Source of the DNA: Nonomuraea helvata | GTDB taxonomy: Bacteria > Actinomycetota > Actinomycetes > Streptosporangiales > Streptosporangiaceae | DNA: 64,000 nt | Direction of reading: 5' to 3' | NCBI RefSeq assembly: GCF_039535785.1 | Contig: NZ_BAAAXV010000005.1 | Location: 186,001-250,000, forward strand | Shown here: positions 17,609 through 25,515 of the stretch, one piece after another | How positions within the stretch are numbered: the stretch's first letter is position 1 | How the letters are laid out: the number at the start of each line of letters is the position of its first letter | Position numbers and translations under genes: made by a program | Notes under the pieces: generated by a model | Databases searched by the model: none | Seen by the model: only the letters and a program-made list of their open reading frames with translations | Told to the model about the DNA's origin: nothing

Positions 17609-17637
17609 CTATGACTCAATATCCAATCTAGTCATAG
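17609..17637. promoter_or_regulatory. Candidate operator between small ORF and TetR gene
   Basis: An 8-bp perfect inverted repeat, CTATGACT (17609-17616) and AGTCATAG (17630-17637), lies in an AT-rich stretch just upstream of the TetR start at 17646. Position suggests autoregulation by the TetR protein and control of the divergent small gene. Confidence 0.5.
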
Positions 17638-17645
17638 GGATACGC

Positions 17646-18242
17646 ATGGCTGTGGCATTCACGGCGGAAGACCGGGCGCGCATCACCGAATCCCTGCTCG
17701 ACGCCGCCGAAGAGCTCTTCGCCACCCAGGGCCTGAAGAAGACCTCGCTCGACGAGCTGGTCGCCGCCTCGGGCATCGCCAAGGGCAGCTTCTACGCGTT
17801 CTTCGACTCCAAGGAGGAGCTGTACAAGGAGGTGATGATCCGCAGGGCGCCGATGCTCGGCAAGCGGCTCGCCGCCGCCCTGGACCGGCCGCCGAGCGCC
17901 GAGGCCCTCGGCGCCCTCATGCGGGAGATGATCGAGGTGCTCACCACCGACCCGTTCTACCGGCGGCTGCTCACCCGCCCCGACGAGCTGGAGGCGGTGG
18001 CGCGCAGGGTCGGAGCCGAGGAGATCGCCCGGGTCACCCCTCACCTGCTGACGCCGCTGCTCGACTATCTCGCCCAGGGACAGGCCGACGGTGTCATCGT
18101 CGCGGACGCCCCGCCGGAGGTGCTGGTCGGCGTGCTGCGCACCGCCGGGCTGCTGGTGCTCAACCGCGACAGGTTCGGGCCGGACCACGCCCAAGTGGTC
18201 GAGGCCACCGTCAACGCGCTGGCAAGGGGGCTCGTCGCATGA
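17646..18242 (+). CDS. TetR/AcrR family transcriptional regulator
   Basis: The 198-residue protein has an N-terminal HTH (residues about 10-56: ITESLLDAAEELFATQGLKKTSLDELVAASGIAKGSFYAFFDSKEELY) and a helical ligand-binding C-terminus. The ATG at 17646 gives a normal N-terminus and follows GGGATACGC. It overlaps the next gene by 4 bp (ATGA at 18239-18242), so it is co-translated with the DUF6653-like membrane protein, whose expression it probably controls in response to a small hydrophobic ligand. Confidence 0.9.
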   Translation: MAVAFTAEDRARITESLLDAAEELFATQGLKKTSLDELVAASGIAKGSFYAFFDSKEELYKEVMIRRAPMLGKRLAAALDRPPSAEALGALMREMIEVLTTDPFYRRLLTRPDELEAVARRVGAEEIARVTPHLLTPLLDYLAQGQADGVIVADAPPEVLVGVLRTAGLLVLNRDRFGPDHAQVVEATVNALARGLVA

Positions 18243-18724
18243 GTGTTCTGAAGAGGTACGCGCAGGCGGCCGGGATGACGGACGAAGCCTGGAAGCGGCA
18301 CGCCAACCCGTGGAGCGTCTGGACCAGGTTCGCGGCCATCCCGCTGATGATCGCGGCAATCTGGAGCAGGGAGTGGATCGGCTGGTGGGCGCTGGTCCCG
18401 GTGGGTCTGGTGGTCGTCTGGCTGGCGCTCAACCCGCACGTCTTCCCGGCCGTGGAGCAGCCCGACAGCTGGACGGCCAGGGGCATCTACGGCGAGAAGC
18501 TGTGGCTCCGGGACCGGTCGCTGGTCACCGGCGACCACCGGAGCGTGCAGCGGCTGCTCATCGCGGTCGGCGTGGCGGGCTTCGCGCTGCTCATCTGGGG
18601 GCTGATCGCGCTGGAGCCCTGGCCGACCGTCTTCGGCGCCACGCTGATCACGATCGGCCAGCTCTGGCGCATCGACCGCCTCGGCCAGCTCTACCTGGCA
18701 CACCAGAAAGCTTCCCGCGAGTAG
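18239..18724 (+). CDS. DUF6653-like membrane protein
   Basis: The 161-residue protein begins with a soluble amphipathic segment (AQAAGMTDEAWKRHANPWSVWTRF) and has four hydrophobic segments (about 32-48, 50-67, 103-121 and 123-142). The HANPWSVWTR motif and length fit the DUF6653 family. Function unknown. It forms an operon with the preceding TetR gene through a 4-bp overlap. Confidence 0.75.
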   Translation: MSVLKRYAQAAGMTDEAWKRHANPWSVWTRFAAIPLMIAAIWSREWIGWWALVPVGLVVVWLALNPHVFPAVEQPDSWTARGIYGEKLWLRDRSLVTGDHRSVQRLLIAVGVAGFALLIWGLIALEPWPTVFGATLITIGQLWRIDRLGQLYLAHQKASRE

Positions 18725-19056
18725 CCGGAACGCCATGCCGGACTCCACGACTGGTGCGGCGACCGCTGCCGCGTTGATGTCGGGACAACATGCCACGGGG
18801 GCGGCGCCTTCGCGCCGCTGCTCGCGACAGATGCCAAGTGCGCCGGGGACAGGCCACGTAGACGCGGCGGTGCATCGGTCCAGTCGCCAGACCATGGCCG
18901 GACCCTGCCTCTGGTCGTCGAGAACGAGTCCTTGCCCTGGGGCTTGAAGGGGCTGCCGCAGATGCCGTGACCGCCCTCAAGGAGGACCTTGCCGAGAACC
19001 TGTCGGTCGATATTCGGCAAGGGGGCGTCGGCCAGGACACTGATGGCGCACGGGGG
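18725..19056. other. 332-bp gap with no intact gene; possible gene debris
   Basis: No frame here has a convincing start, ribosome binding site and family match. On the minus strand, roughly 18870-19020 reads MPNIDRQVLGKVLLEGGHGICGSPFKPQGKDS, which looks more protein-like than a shadow and may be a remnant, but its origin is not recognised. The minus-strand SDR gene ends at its right edge. Confidence 0.3.
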
Positions 19057-19722
19057 TCAGAGCCGGCTGATCGCCGCCTTGATCGTGGCCAGATCGCCGA
19101 GGACGACCTCGGTGCGGTCGCGATCCGCGTGGAGGCGCCAGTGGGTCTCGGCCACCGCTTCCGGGGAAGCGGGAGAGCCGGGGGCGACAGCGGCGGAGAT
19201 GGGCACATGGCCGACGTGGACGCCCTTGCCGGCGAGCGCCTCGGACAGGGACAGGGCGTAGTTGCGCAGCGCCGAGGCGGCGAGCCCCACGTTGCCCAGG
19301 AACGGCAGCGGGTGGACGGCCGAGATGCCCGAGGTGAAGAGCAAGGTGCCGGAGCCGCGCGCCAGCATGGGCGGCAGCACCGCGCGGACGGCCGTCACCG
19401 CGCCCAGCACCCCGCTGTCGAAGGCGTCCTGGGCGCTCTCCCTGGTGATCTCCAGCACCGGCGTGAGGGCCTTGACCGCGCCCACGCCGTTGTAGAGCAG
19501 GACGTCCGCCGGGCCGATGCCGGCCAGGGCGGCGGCCAGTGAGGCCTCGTCCGTCATGTCGGCCTCATGCGTGGAGACCCGGACGTCGTCCAGTTGCGCG
19601 GCCAGCGCCGCGAGGTTGGCCTGGCTCCGGGACACGAGCGAGACCTCGAAGCCCTCCTTGCCGAAGCGGCGGGCGACCGCGAGGCCGATGCCGGGACCCG
19701 CACCGATGATCGCGATCTTCAT
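19057..19722 (-). CDS. SDR-fold oxidoreductase lacking the usual Tyr/Lys pair
   Basis: The 221-residue protein has the dinucleotide-binding start IAIIGAGPGIGLAVARRFGKEGFEV and a Rossmann core, with a NAG-like position at YNGVG. In classical SDRs a Tyr-x3-Lys precedes the helix A-L-R-N-Y-A-L. Here the aligned stretch is NVGLAASALRNYAL, with Val and Ala at those positions. It may therefore be a non-catalytic, NAD(P)-sensing or atypical member. It is divergent from a TetR gene, with a 12-bp inverted repeat between them, and is probably repressed by that protein. Confidence 0.8.
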   Translation of the reverse strand: MKIAIIGAGPGIGLAVARRFGKEGFEVSLVSRSQANLAALAAQLDDVRVSTHEADMTDEASLAAALAGIGPADVLLYNGVGAVKALTPVLEITRESAQDAFDSGVLGAVTAVRAVLPPMLARGSGTLLFTSGISAVHPLPFLGNVGLAASALRNYALSLSEALAGKGVHVGHVPISAAVAPGSPASPEAVAETHWRLHADRDRTEVVLGDLATIKAAISRL

Positions 19723-19734
19723 GTGGCACTCCTT

Positions 19735-19785
19735 AAGTCGAGGGTGGCCCTCACGTTAACACAAGCGGAGCCACACCCTCGACTT
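19735..19785. promoter_or_regulatory. 12-bp inverted repeat in the SDR/TetR intergenic region
   Basis: Perfect arms AAGTCGAGGGTG (19735-19746) and CACCCTCGACTT (19774-19785) flank 27 bp containing GTTAAC. Each arm lies 12-15 bp from one of the two divergent start codons (19722 and 19801). This arrangement suits a TetR operator pair blocking both promoters. Confidence 0.7.
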
Positions 19786-19800
19786 CACTAGAATGAGTGC

Positions 19801-20322
19801 ATGATCCGCCGTGATGCGCAGCGCAACCGTGACGCTCTCGTGGTGGCGGCGCGGGAGGTCCTGGCCGAGCGGGGCGTCGGCGCGCCTCTGGAGGCCGTGG
19901 CCAAGCGGGCCGGGGTCGCGATCGGCACGCTCTACCGGCACTTTCCCGAGCGGGGCGAGCTCATCGACGCGATCCTCGAGGAGCAGCTGGCCGGCTGGGC
20001 CGAGCTGGCCAGGCAGGCGGTGGCAGCCGCCGACGCCTGGGAGGGGCTCGTGGGGTTCCTCGAGCGCACCTGCGAGCTGCAGGCCAGAGACAGAGCCTTC
20101 ACCGAGCTGGTGTGCCAGGAGCACCAGAGCGACCGGTCCGAGGTCAACCGACTGATCGGCCAGCTGATCGAGCGGGCCCAGCGGGCCGGTGCGCTGCGGT
20201 TGGACGTGGGGCCGATCGATCTGGCGTTCTTCATGATGGCCTGCTCCCGGGTGGCCGAGCAGGATCCGGAGCGCTGGCGTCGCCACTTCACCCTCATGCT
20301 CGACGCGCTCCGCGCGGGATGA
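19801..20322 (+). CDS. TetR/AcrR family transcriptional regulator
   Basis: The 173-residue protein has the HTH at residues about 5-52 (RDALVVAAREVLAERGVGAPLEAVAKRAGVAIGTLYRHFPERGEL) and a short C-terminal domain. It is divergent from the SDR gene and flanks the 12-bp inverted repeat, the typical arrangement of a repressor controlling itself and its neighbour. The inducer is unknown. Confidence 0.9.
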   Translation: MIRRDAQRNRDALVVAAREVLAERGVGAPLEAVAKRAGVAIGTLYRHFPERGELIDAILEEQLAGWAELARQAVAAADAWEGLVGFLERTCELQARDRAFTELVCQEHQSDRSEVNRLIGQLIERAQRAGALRLDVGPIDLAFFMMACSRVAEQDPERWRRHFTLMLDALRAG

Positions 20323-20417
20323 CGCCCGGCTGACTGCCCGGACACGGCATGTGATCGCCGCGCGCTCATGACGCTGCGGCGTCGCGATGCGGGCATGGTC
20401 CACGCGGCAGGCGTACG

Positions 20418-21575
20418 GTGTTGATTGACACCAACACCCGAAAACCGGTGGCCACGCGGGTGCGGAACGTGAAACGGTCGCTTCCCATGATCCATTGGAC
20501 CGAGGCGGGACAGGAACGGTCGGCGGTCTGGCGTTCCGCGCTGGGCATGCCGCCACCGAGGCGCGTGATCACGGCCGACGACCGGATGACGGCCGACGCC
20601 GCGTACCGGCTGGCCTGTGAGGGCACCGCGCTGCTGTGGCAGGGCGACTTCCAGAACGCCCGCCAGCTGCTGGCGGCCATGGGACGCCGGTGCAAGCCCG
20701 CCGCTCCCGGCGCCGACTTCCACCGCTACCGCCAGGCCCGGTCACAACGCGCGCGCACGCTGGGCATGCTGCTCATCCCGTTCGCCGAGGACCACGTGGT
20801 GCCGCTGCGCAGGGCGCCCGACGTGCGGGCCGCGTGCGCCGAGGTGTACGGCCCCGAGGCGCCTCCCGCCGTGGGCCAGCTACGGGAGCTGCTCGGCCTG
20901 ATCGGGGCCCACGAGTGGCGGCGCAAAGGCGTGTACGTCCCCGCGCTCGGCGCCCGCATCCATCCGCACCACGGCGTGTTCTCGCCGATCAGAGGCGAGT
21001 ACATCGATCTCGTCGCGCAGGCGCCGCTGCCGGACGACCGGCTGGCGTTCGACATCGGCACGGGCACGGGGGTGCTGGCCGCCGTCCTGGCCAGGCGGGG
21101 CGTGCGGCACGTCGTGGCCACCGACATGGATCAGCGGGCCGTGGACTGCGCCGGCGAGAACGTCGCCCGCCTGGGCCTGGCCGACCGGGTGGAGATCGTA
21201 CGCGCCGACCTGTTCCCGCCCGGGGAGGCGCCGCTGATCGTGTGCAATCCGCCATGGCTTCCCGCCAAGCCGGTCTCTCCCCTCGACCAGGCGGTCTACG
21301 ACCCTGAAGGGCGGATGCTGCGCGGCTTCCTCGACGGCCTCGCCGTGCATCTGGAGCCGGGTGGCGAAGGCTGGCTCATCCTGTCGGACCTCGCCGAGCA
21401 CCTCGGCCTGCGTACCCGGGCCGACCTGCTGGCCGCGTTCGAGCGGGCGGGGCTGCGCGTGGCCGGACGCCTGGACGCGCGGCCCCAGCACAACCGGCCG
21501 CAGGACGAGCAGGACCCGCTGCACGCCGCCCGCGCCGCCGAGGTGACCTCGCTCTGGAGGCTCGCGCGCCGCTGA
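20418..21575 (+). CDS. Class I SAM methyltransferase with NPPW motif (PrmC/RlmG-like)
   Basis: The 385-residue protein has a ~190-residue N-terminal region followed by a Rossmann methyltransferase: FDIGTGTGVLAAVLARRGV (SAM site), ATDMDQRAVDCAGENV, and the catalytic-type LIVCNPPWLP. The NPPW motif is found in enzymes that methylate amide or exocyclic amino nitrogens, such as release-factor glutamine or 23S rRNA guanine N2. The start is uncertain: the GTG at 20418 has GCAGG six bases upstream, while an ATG at 20487 would shorten the protein by 23 residues. It precedes the type III PKS gene by 186 bp and might belong to that locus. Confidence 0.8.
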   Translation: MLIDTNTRKPVATRVRNVKRSLPMIHWTEAGQERSAVWRSALGMPPPRRVITADDRMTADAAYRLACEGTALLWQGDFQNARQLLAAMGRRCKPAAPGADFHRYRQARSQRARTLGMLLIPFAEDHVVPLRRAPDVRAACAEVYGPEAPPAVGQLRELLGLIGAHEWRRKGVYVPALGARIHPHHGVFSPIRGEYIDLVAQAPLPDDRLAFDIGTGTGVLAAVLARRGVRHVVATDMDQRAVDCAGENVARLGLADRVEIVRADLFPPGEAPLIVCNPPWLPAKPVSPLDQAVYDPEGRMLRGFLDGLAVHLEPGGEGWLILSDLAEHLGLRTRADLLAAFERAGLRVAGRLDARPQHNRPQDEQDPLHAARAAEVTSLWRLARR

Positions 21576-21579
21576 GCCC

Positions 21580-21635
21580 ATGGCATGGCTCCCACGGCTC
21601 GCGCCGCAGCCCCGATGGCATGGCTCCCACGGCTC
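21580..21635. repeat. Two-copy 21-bp direct repeat between methyltransferase and PKS genes
   Basis: The 21-bp unit starting ATGGCATGGCTCCC occurs at 21580-21600 and 21615-21635 (period 35). A partial echo (GAGCCGATGGCTC) follows at about 21644, and related GCCGACGGCT units run to about 21705. The stretch lies between the methyltransferase stop and the PKS ribosome binding site. Confidence 0.85.
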
Positions 21636-21761
21636 CGCCGTCGAGCCGATGGCTCTGAGGACCTCGCGCGCCGCCGAGCCGACGGCCTCAGCCGACGGCT
21701 CCGGAGGCTCGCGTGCCGGGGGCCGATGTTAGCCGCGGCCTCTCAGCGGCAGGAGAGATGC

Positions 21762-22781
21762 ATGCACATCTCGGGGGTACAGAGTGTTCTGCCTGATCAC
21801 CGCTACACGCAGGCGGAGATCACCGAAGCGTTCTCCCGGCTGACCGATTGTGACGAGGACCTGCTGAGACGCTTCCACACGGCCACCGGCGTGGAGGGCC
21901 GCAACCTCGCACTCCCGCTGGCCGACTACGCCAAGCTCGACTCCTTCGAGCGCGCGAACGACATGTACCTCGAGGTCGCCCTTGAGCTCGCCGAGCAGGC
22001 GCTGAGAGGCGCGCTGCGCAAGGCCGGCATCCGCCCCGAGAAGGTCGACCACCTGCTGTTCTGCTCCACCACCGGCGTCGCGACGCCCTCGCTGGACGCC
22101 AGGCTGGCCCAGCGGGTGGGGCTGCGGCCGGACGTCAAGCGGGTGCCCGTGTTCGGCCTGGGCTGCGCGGCGGGCGCGTCGGGGCTGTCGCGCCTGCACG
22201 ACTACCTGCGCGGCTGGCCCGACCACGTCGCGGTGCTGGTGTGCGTGGAGCTGTGCTCGCTGACGATCCAGCGGGACGACACCTCGATCGCGAACCTGGT
22301 GGCCAGCGGCCTGTTCGGGGACGGCGCGGCGGCCGTCGTCGCGACCGGGCGCGGCGAGGGTCCCGAGGTCGTCGCCACCCGCAGCCGGCTCTATCCCGGC
22401 ACCGAGCACCTCATGGGCTGGGAGGTCGGGCAGCACGGCTTCCGCATCGTGCTGGACCCGGACCTGACCGGGTTCGTGGAGCAGGCGCTGGGCGGTGACA
22501 TCAAGACGTTCCTGGCGGACTACGGACTCACCCCCGACCAGGTCGCCACCTGGATCTGCCACCCCGGCGGCCCCAAGGTCATCGAGAAGATCGCGGAAAC
22601 CCTCGGGCTGCCGCAGAAGGCGCTCGAGGTGACCTGGCGGTCGCTGCGCGAGCACGGCAACCTGTCCTCGGTCTCGGTGCTCCACGTGCTCCAGGAGACC
22701 CGGGGCCGGCCGGGCGCGCCAGCCGTGCTCCTCGCCCTGGGGCCGGGCTTCTCCGCCGAGCTGCTGCTCCTGCACTGGTGA
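21762..22781 (+). CDS. Type III polyketide synthase (chalcone synthase-like)
   Basis: The 339-residue protein shows the Cys-His-Asn triad of type III PKS: Cys135 in VFGLGCAAGASGLS, His in TWICHPGGPKV, and Asn in REHGNLSSVSVL. The C-terminal ALGPGFSAELLLL is the GPG loop. The enzyme condenses an acyl starter with malonyl-CoA units and cyclises the product. The ATG at 21762 is fixed by AGGAGAG at 21751. It overlaps the ICMT-like gene by 4 bp (22778-22781). The same pairing occurs in alkylpyrone and alkylresorcinol loci (Bacillus bpsA-bpsB, Streptomyces srs), which suggests a long-chain methylated pyrone or resorcinol; the product is inferred. Confidence 0.93.
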   Translation: MHISGVQSVLPDHRYTQAEITEAFSRLTDCDEDLLRRFHTATGVEGRNLALPLADYAKLDSFERANDMYLEVALELAEQALRGALRKAGIRPEKVDHLLFCSTTGVATPSLDARLAQRVGLRPDVKRVPVFGLGCAAGASGLSRLHDYLRGWPDHVAVLVCVELCSLTIQRDDTSIANLVASGLFGDGAAAVVATGRGEGPEVVATRSRLYPGTEHLMGWEVGQHGFRIVLDPDLTGFVEQALGGDIKTFLADYGLTPDQVATWICHPGGPKVIEKIAETLGLPQKALEVTWRSLREHGNLSSVSVLHVLQETRGRPGAPAVLLALGPGFSAELLLLHW

Positions 22782-23305
22782 GCGCGTACCTCGTCCTCAT
22801 CGGCCTGGTCGTACTCGAGCGGCTGGCCGAGCTGACGGTGGCCCGCCGCAACCTGGCCTGGGCCAGGTCCAGGGGCGGCATCGAGTACGGCAGGCGGCAC
22901 TACCCTTGGATCGTCGTGGCCCACGCCGCGCTCCTGGCGGCGGCGCCCGCCGAGGTGTGGCTGCTGGGCCGCCCCTTCGTCCCGCTGCTCGGCTGGCCGA
23001 TGCTGGCGGTGGCCGTCCTCGCCCAGGGGCTGCGCTGGTGGTGCATCGGCACGCTGGGCAGGCAGTGGAACACCCGCGTCGTGGTGGTCCCGGACATGCC
23101 GCTCGTGCGCGGCGGGCCGTACCGGTGGCTGCGGCACCCCAACTACGTGGCCGTCGTCGCCGAGGGCCTCGCGCTCCCCCTGGTGCACACCGCCTGGCTC
23201 ACCGCGCTGTGCTTCACCGCCGCCAACGCCGTGCTGCTCACCGTACGCATACGCGTCGAGAACGCGGCGCTCAGCGGGCGGCGGGCTCCGGCCGGGGAAC
23301 CGTGA
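22778..23305 (+). CDS. ICMT-like membrane methyltransferase, partner of the type III PKS
   Basis: The 175-residue protein has about five hydrophobic segments and the isoprenylcysteine carboxyl methyltransferase signature GPYRWLRHPNYVAVVAEGLALPL, preceded by LGRQWNTRVVVVPDMPLVRGG. In type III PKS operons this family O-methylates the alkylpyrone or alkylresorcinol product at the membrane. Its start overlaps the PKS stop by 4 bp, so expression is coupled. The last ~35 bp overlap a possible minus-strand gene remnant. Confidence 0.9.
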   Translation: MSAYLVLIGLVVLERLAELTVARRNLAWARSRGGIEYGRRHYPWIVVAHAALLAAAPAEVWLLGRPFVPLLGWPMLAVAVLAQGLRWWCIGTLGRQWNTRVVVVPDMPLVRGGPYRWLRHPNYVAVVAEGLALPLVHTAWLTALCFTAANAVLLTVRIRVENAALSGRRAPAGEP

Positions 23306-23366
23306 TCTCCTCGAAACCCTCGGGCTGCTTGCCCGGATAGGCGCACAGCGCCCAGGACTGCCTCAA
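23271..23366 (-). pseudogene. Possible C-terminal remnant of an unidentified gene
   Basis: On the minus strand a stretch reading ...SWALCAYPGKQPEGFEEITVPRPE ends at a TGA inside the ICMT gene. It is protein-like with GC3-rich codons but has a stop codon directly upstream, so at most the last ~31 residues of a lost gene remain. The family is not recognised. It might equally be a chance frame. Confidence 0.25.
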
Positions 23367-23478
23367 CTACCCCACCCGTCACAAGCGATCACGCCTCGGT
23401 CGCGGTTTGCGCTCGCTTCCGTCACCGGCCCGGCCGGCCGCAGATCAAGTTTCGTCGTACGGCTTGGAGGTGGTTGCC

Positions 23479-24960
23479 ATGAAAATTCGCCCCTTAGCGG
23501 CGGGTGCCGGGCTCGTCGCGCTGCTGACCCTGTCCGCGTGCGGCGGATCCGGTGGCTCGACGAGCGGTGAGCGGGCGCCCCAGCCCGCCAACGCCAACCA
23601 GCAACCCGTACGCCCGTCCCAATCCCCCGCCCAGCAGGAGCAGGAGGACGCCGAGCAGGACACGACCACGGCCCAGATCTCCACGTTCGCTCTGGACGTG
23701 GACACCGCCTCGTACGGCTACGCCCGCCGTACCCTCCAGGAGGGCCGCTGGCCCGCGCCCGCCGAGATCCGCCCCGAGGAGTGGGTCAACGCGTTCCGGC
23801 AGGACTACGCGCAGCCGCCGGACGACGGGTTCGCCGTGCACGTGGACGGCGCGAAGCTGCCGTCGCGCGACGAGGCGGTCCTGCGCGTCGGCCTGCAGAC
23901 GCGCGCGTCGGACGCGGCCGGGCGGCGGCCCGCCAACCTCACGTTCGTCGTGGACGTCTCCGGCTCGATGGCCGAGACCGGCCGCCTGGACCTCGTCAAG
24001 TCGGCCCTGCTCAAGCTGCTCGACCAGCTCGCGCCCGGCGACCAGGTCTCGATCGTGTCGTTCAGCGACGAGGCCAAGGTGCTGGCGTCGATGACCCCGC
24101 TGACCGCCAGGGACGAGCTGCGCGAGGCGGTGGACGAGCTGACCGTCAACGGCGGCACGAACCTCGAGGCCGGGCTGGTCACCGGCTACCAGGAGGCGTC
24201 CAAGGCGTTCCGCCCCGCCGCCACGAACCGGGTCATCCTGCTCTCCGACGGCCTGGCCAACCAGGGCAGCACCGAGTGGCAGGCCATCCTCGACCGGGCC
24301 AAGGAGTACGCCGGCAGGCAGGTCACGCTGCTCACCGTCGGCGTCGGCCGCGACTACGGCGACGAGCTGATGGAGCAGCTCGCCGACAACGGCGACGGCA
24401 TGGCCGTGTACGTCAGCAGCCAGGAGGAGGCCGACAAGATCTTCGCCACGCAGCTCCCCGCGAACATCGAGCTGCGGGCGCGCGACGCCAAGGCGCAGGT
24501 CGTCTTCAACCCGTCGGTGGTGGAGAGCTACCGGCTCATCGGGTACGACAACCGCGCGCTGGCCACCGAGGACTTCCGCGACGACAGCCGCGACGGCGGG
24601 GAGATCGGCCCCGGCCACTCGGTCACCGCGCTCTACTCGCTGCACCTCAAGCCGGGCGCCAAGGGGCAGCTCGCCCAGGCCACCGTACGCTGGCAGGACC
24701 CCGACACCAGGAACGCCTCGGAGGCGAGCAAGGCGCTGCAGGCCGACGAGCTGGCCCCGTCGGTGTGGGACAAGGCGCCGGTCCGGCTCCAGGTGGACGT
24801 GGCGGTCGCCGCGTTCGCGGTCTACCTGCGTGATCGCAAGGCGTTCGGCATGGACCTGCCCGAGCTCATGGAGCAGGCCACGCGGCTGGCGGCGGCGTCG
24901 GAGGACCCGATGGTGTCGGAGCTGGTCACGCTCATCAACAAGGCCCGCTCCGTGGGCTGA
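23479..24960 (+). CDS. VWA-domain lipoprotein (YfbK-like)
   Basis: The 493-residue protein has a lipoprotein signal with lipobox LSAC (Cys21) and a Gln/Pro-rich linker. A YfbK-type N-terminal domain (ISTFALDVDTASYGYARRTL) and a von Willebrand A domain with the MIDAS motif DVSGSM plus NGGTNLEAGL and LLSDGLAN follow. A C-terminal beta-rich domain ends in SELVTLINKARSV. The protein should be anchored on the outer face of the membrane and bind a partner through a metal ion. The ATG at 23479 has GGAGG at 23466-23470. Its 3' end overlaps the convergent EF-hand gene by 26 bp. Confidence 0.92.
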   Translation: MKIRPLAAGAGLVALLTLSACGGSGGSTSGERAPQPANANQQPVRPSQSPAQQEQEDAEQDTTTAQISTFALDVDTASYGYARRTLQEGRWPAPAEIRPEEWVNAFRQDYAQPPDDGFAVHVDGAKLPSRDEAVLRVGLQTRASDAAGRRPANLTFVVDVSGSMAETGRLDLVKSALLKLLDQLAPGDQVSIVSFSDEAKVLASMTPLTARDELREAVDELTVNGGTNLEAGLVTGYQEASKAFRPAATNRVILLSDGLANQGSTEWQAILDRAKEYAGRQVTLLTVGVGRDYGDELMEQLADNGDGMAVYVSSQEEADKIFATQLPANIELRARDAKAQVVFNPSVVESYRLIGYDNRALATEDFRDDSRDGGEIGPGHSVTALYSLHLKPGAKGQLAQATVRWQDPDTRNASEASKALQADELAPSVWDKAPVRLQVDVAVAAFAVYLRDRKAFGMDLPELMEQATRLAAASEDPMVSELVTLINKARSVG

Positions 24961-25489
24961 TCCAGCCGTCGCCGAGTATGGGGGCGGCAGCGGCGGAACG
25001 GTAGTAGTAGTCGTACATCGCCTGGGCGAACCCGGCCTTCGACACGTGCGCGACCTTCTTGCCGCGCAGCCGATCGTACGACTCCCGTGACGCCTCTGCC
25101 GCCACGTCGTACGCCGCCCACAGGCGCAGGTACTCGGCCCGGTCGAGCCGCTCGTCCCCGTCGGCGTCGAGCGCGTCCCAGAGGGCGTTGGTGATCGGCC
25201 AGACCACGTTGGCCACGAACTCCGTCCGGTCGCGCTCGGGGGCCAGCGCGTAGTCGATGTAGGACTCCCTGCTGATGCGGCCGTGGGAGTCGGTGCCGAT
25301 GTGGCGGACGGCATACCGCCAGACCCGCTCGTACGCGTTCCTGACCAGCCGGCTGCCCTGGTCGGAGAGCCCCAGCCGCTCGCAGAGGGAGGTGGCGACC
25401 ACGATGATGTCCCGGTGATCGAGGTAGCCGTCGTGGTCCATGTCGCTGGTGTCGAACGCATGTCCAACATTTCGGGCACGTTCATCCAT
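24935..25489 (-). CDS. EF-hand calcium-binding protein (calexcitin-like)
   Basis: The 184-residue protein starts MDERARN, with an AGGTG site six bases before the ATG at 25489. It has a clear EF-hand near the N-terminus (D-M-D-H-D-G-Y-L-D, residues about 16-27, ending in Asp rather than Glu) and a canonical one later (D-A-D-G-D-E-R-L-D-R-A-E). A degenerate loop lies between them. Such prokaryotic calexcitin-like proteins are presumed calcium sensors or buffers in the cytoplasm. It starts 26 bp after the stop of the cyclodipeptide synthase gene on the same strand, so the two may be co-transcribed. Confidence 0.85.
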   Translation of the reverse strand: MDERARNVGHAFDTSDMDHDGYLDHRDIIVVATSLCERLGLSDQGSRLVRNAYERVWRYAVRHIGTDSHGRISRESYIDYALAPERDRTEFVANVVWPITNALWDALDADGDERLDRAEYLRLWAAYDVAAEASRESYDRLRGKKVAHVSKAGFAQAMYDYYYRSAAAAPILGDGWISPRSGPC

Positions 25490-25515
25490 GACGGCCACCT
25501 TTGGTAACTGTGTCT

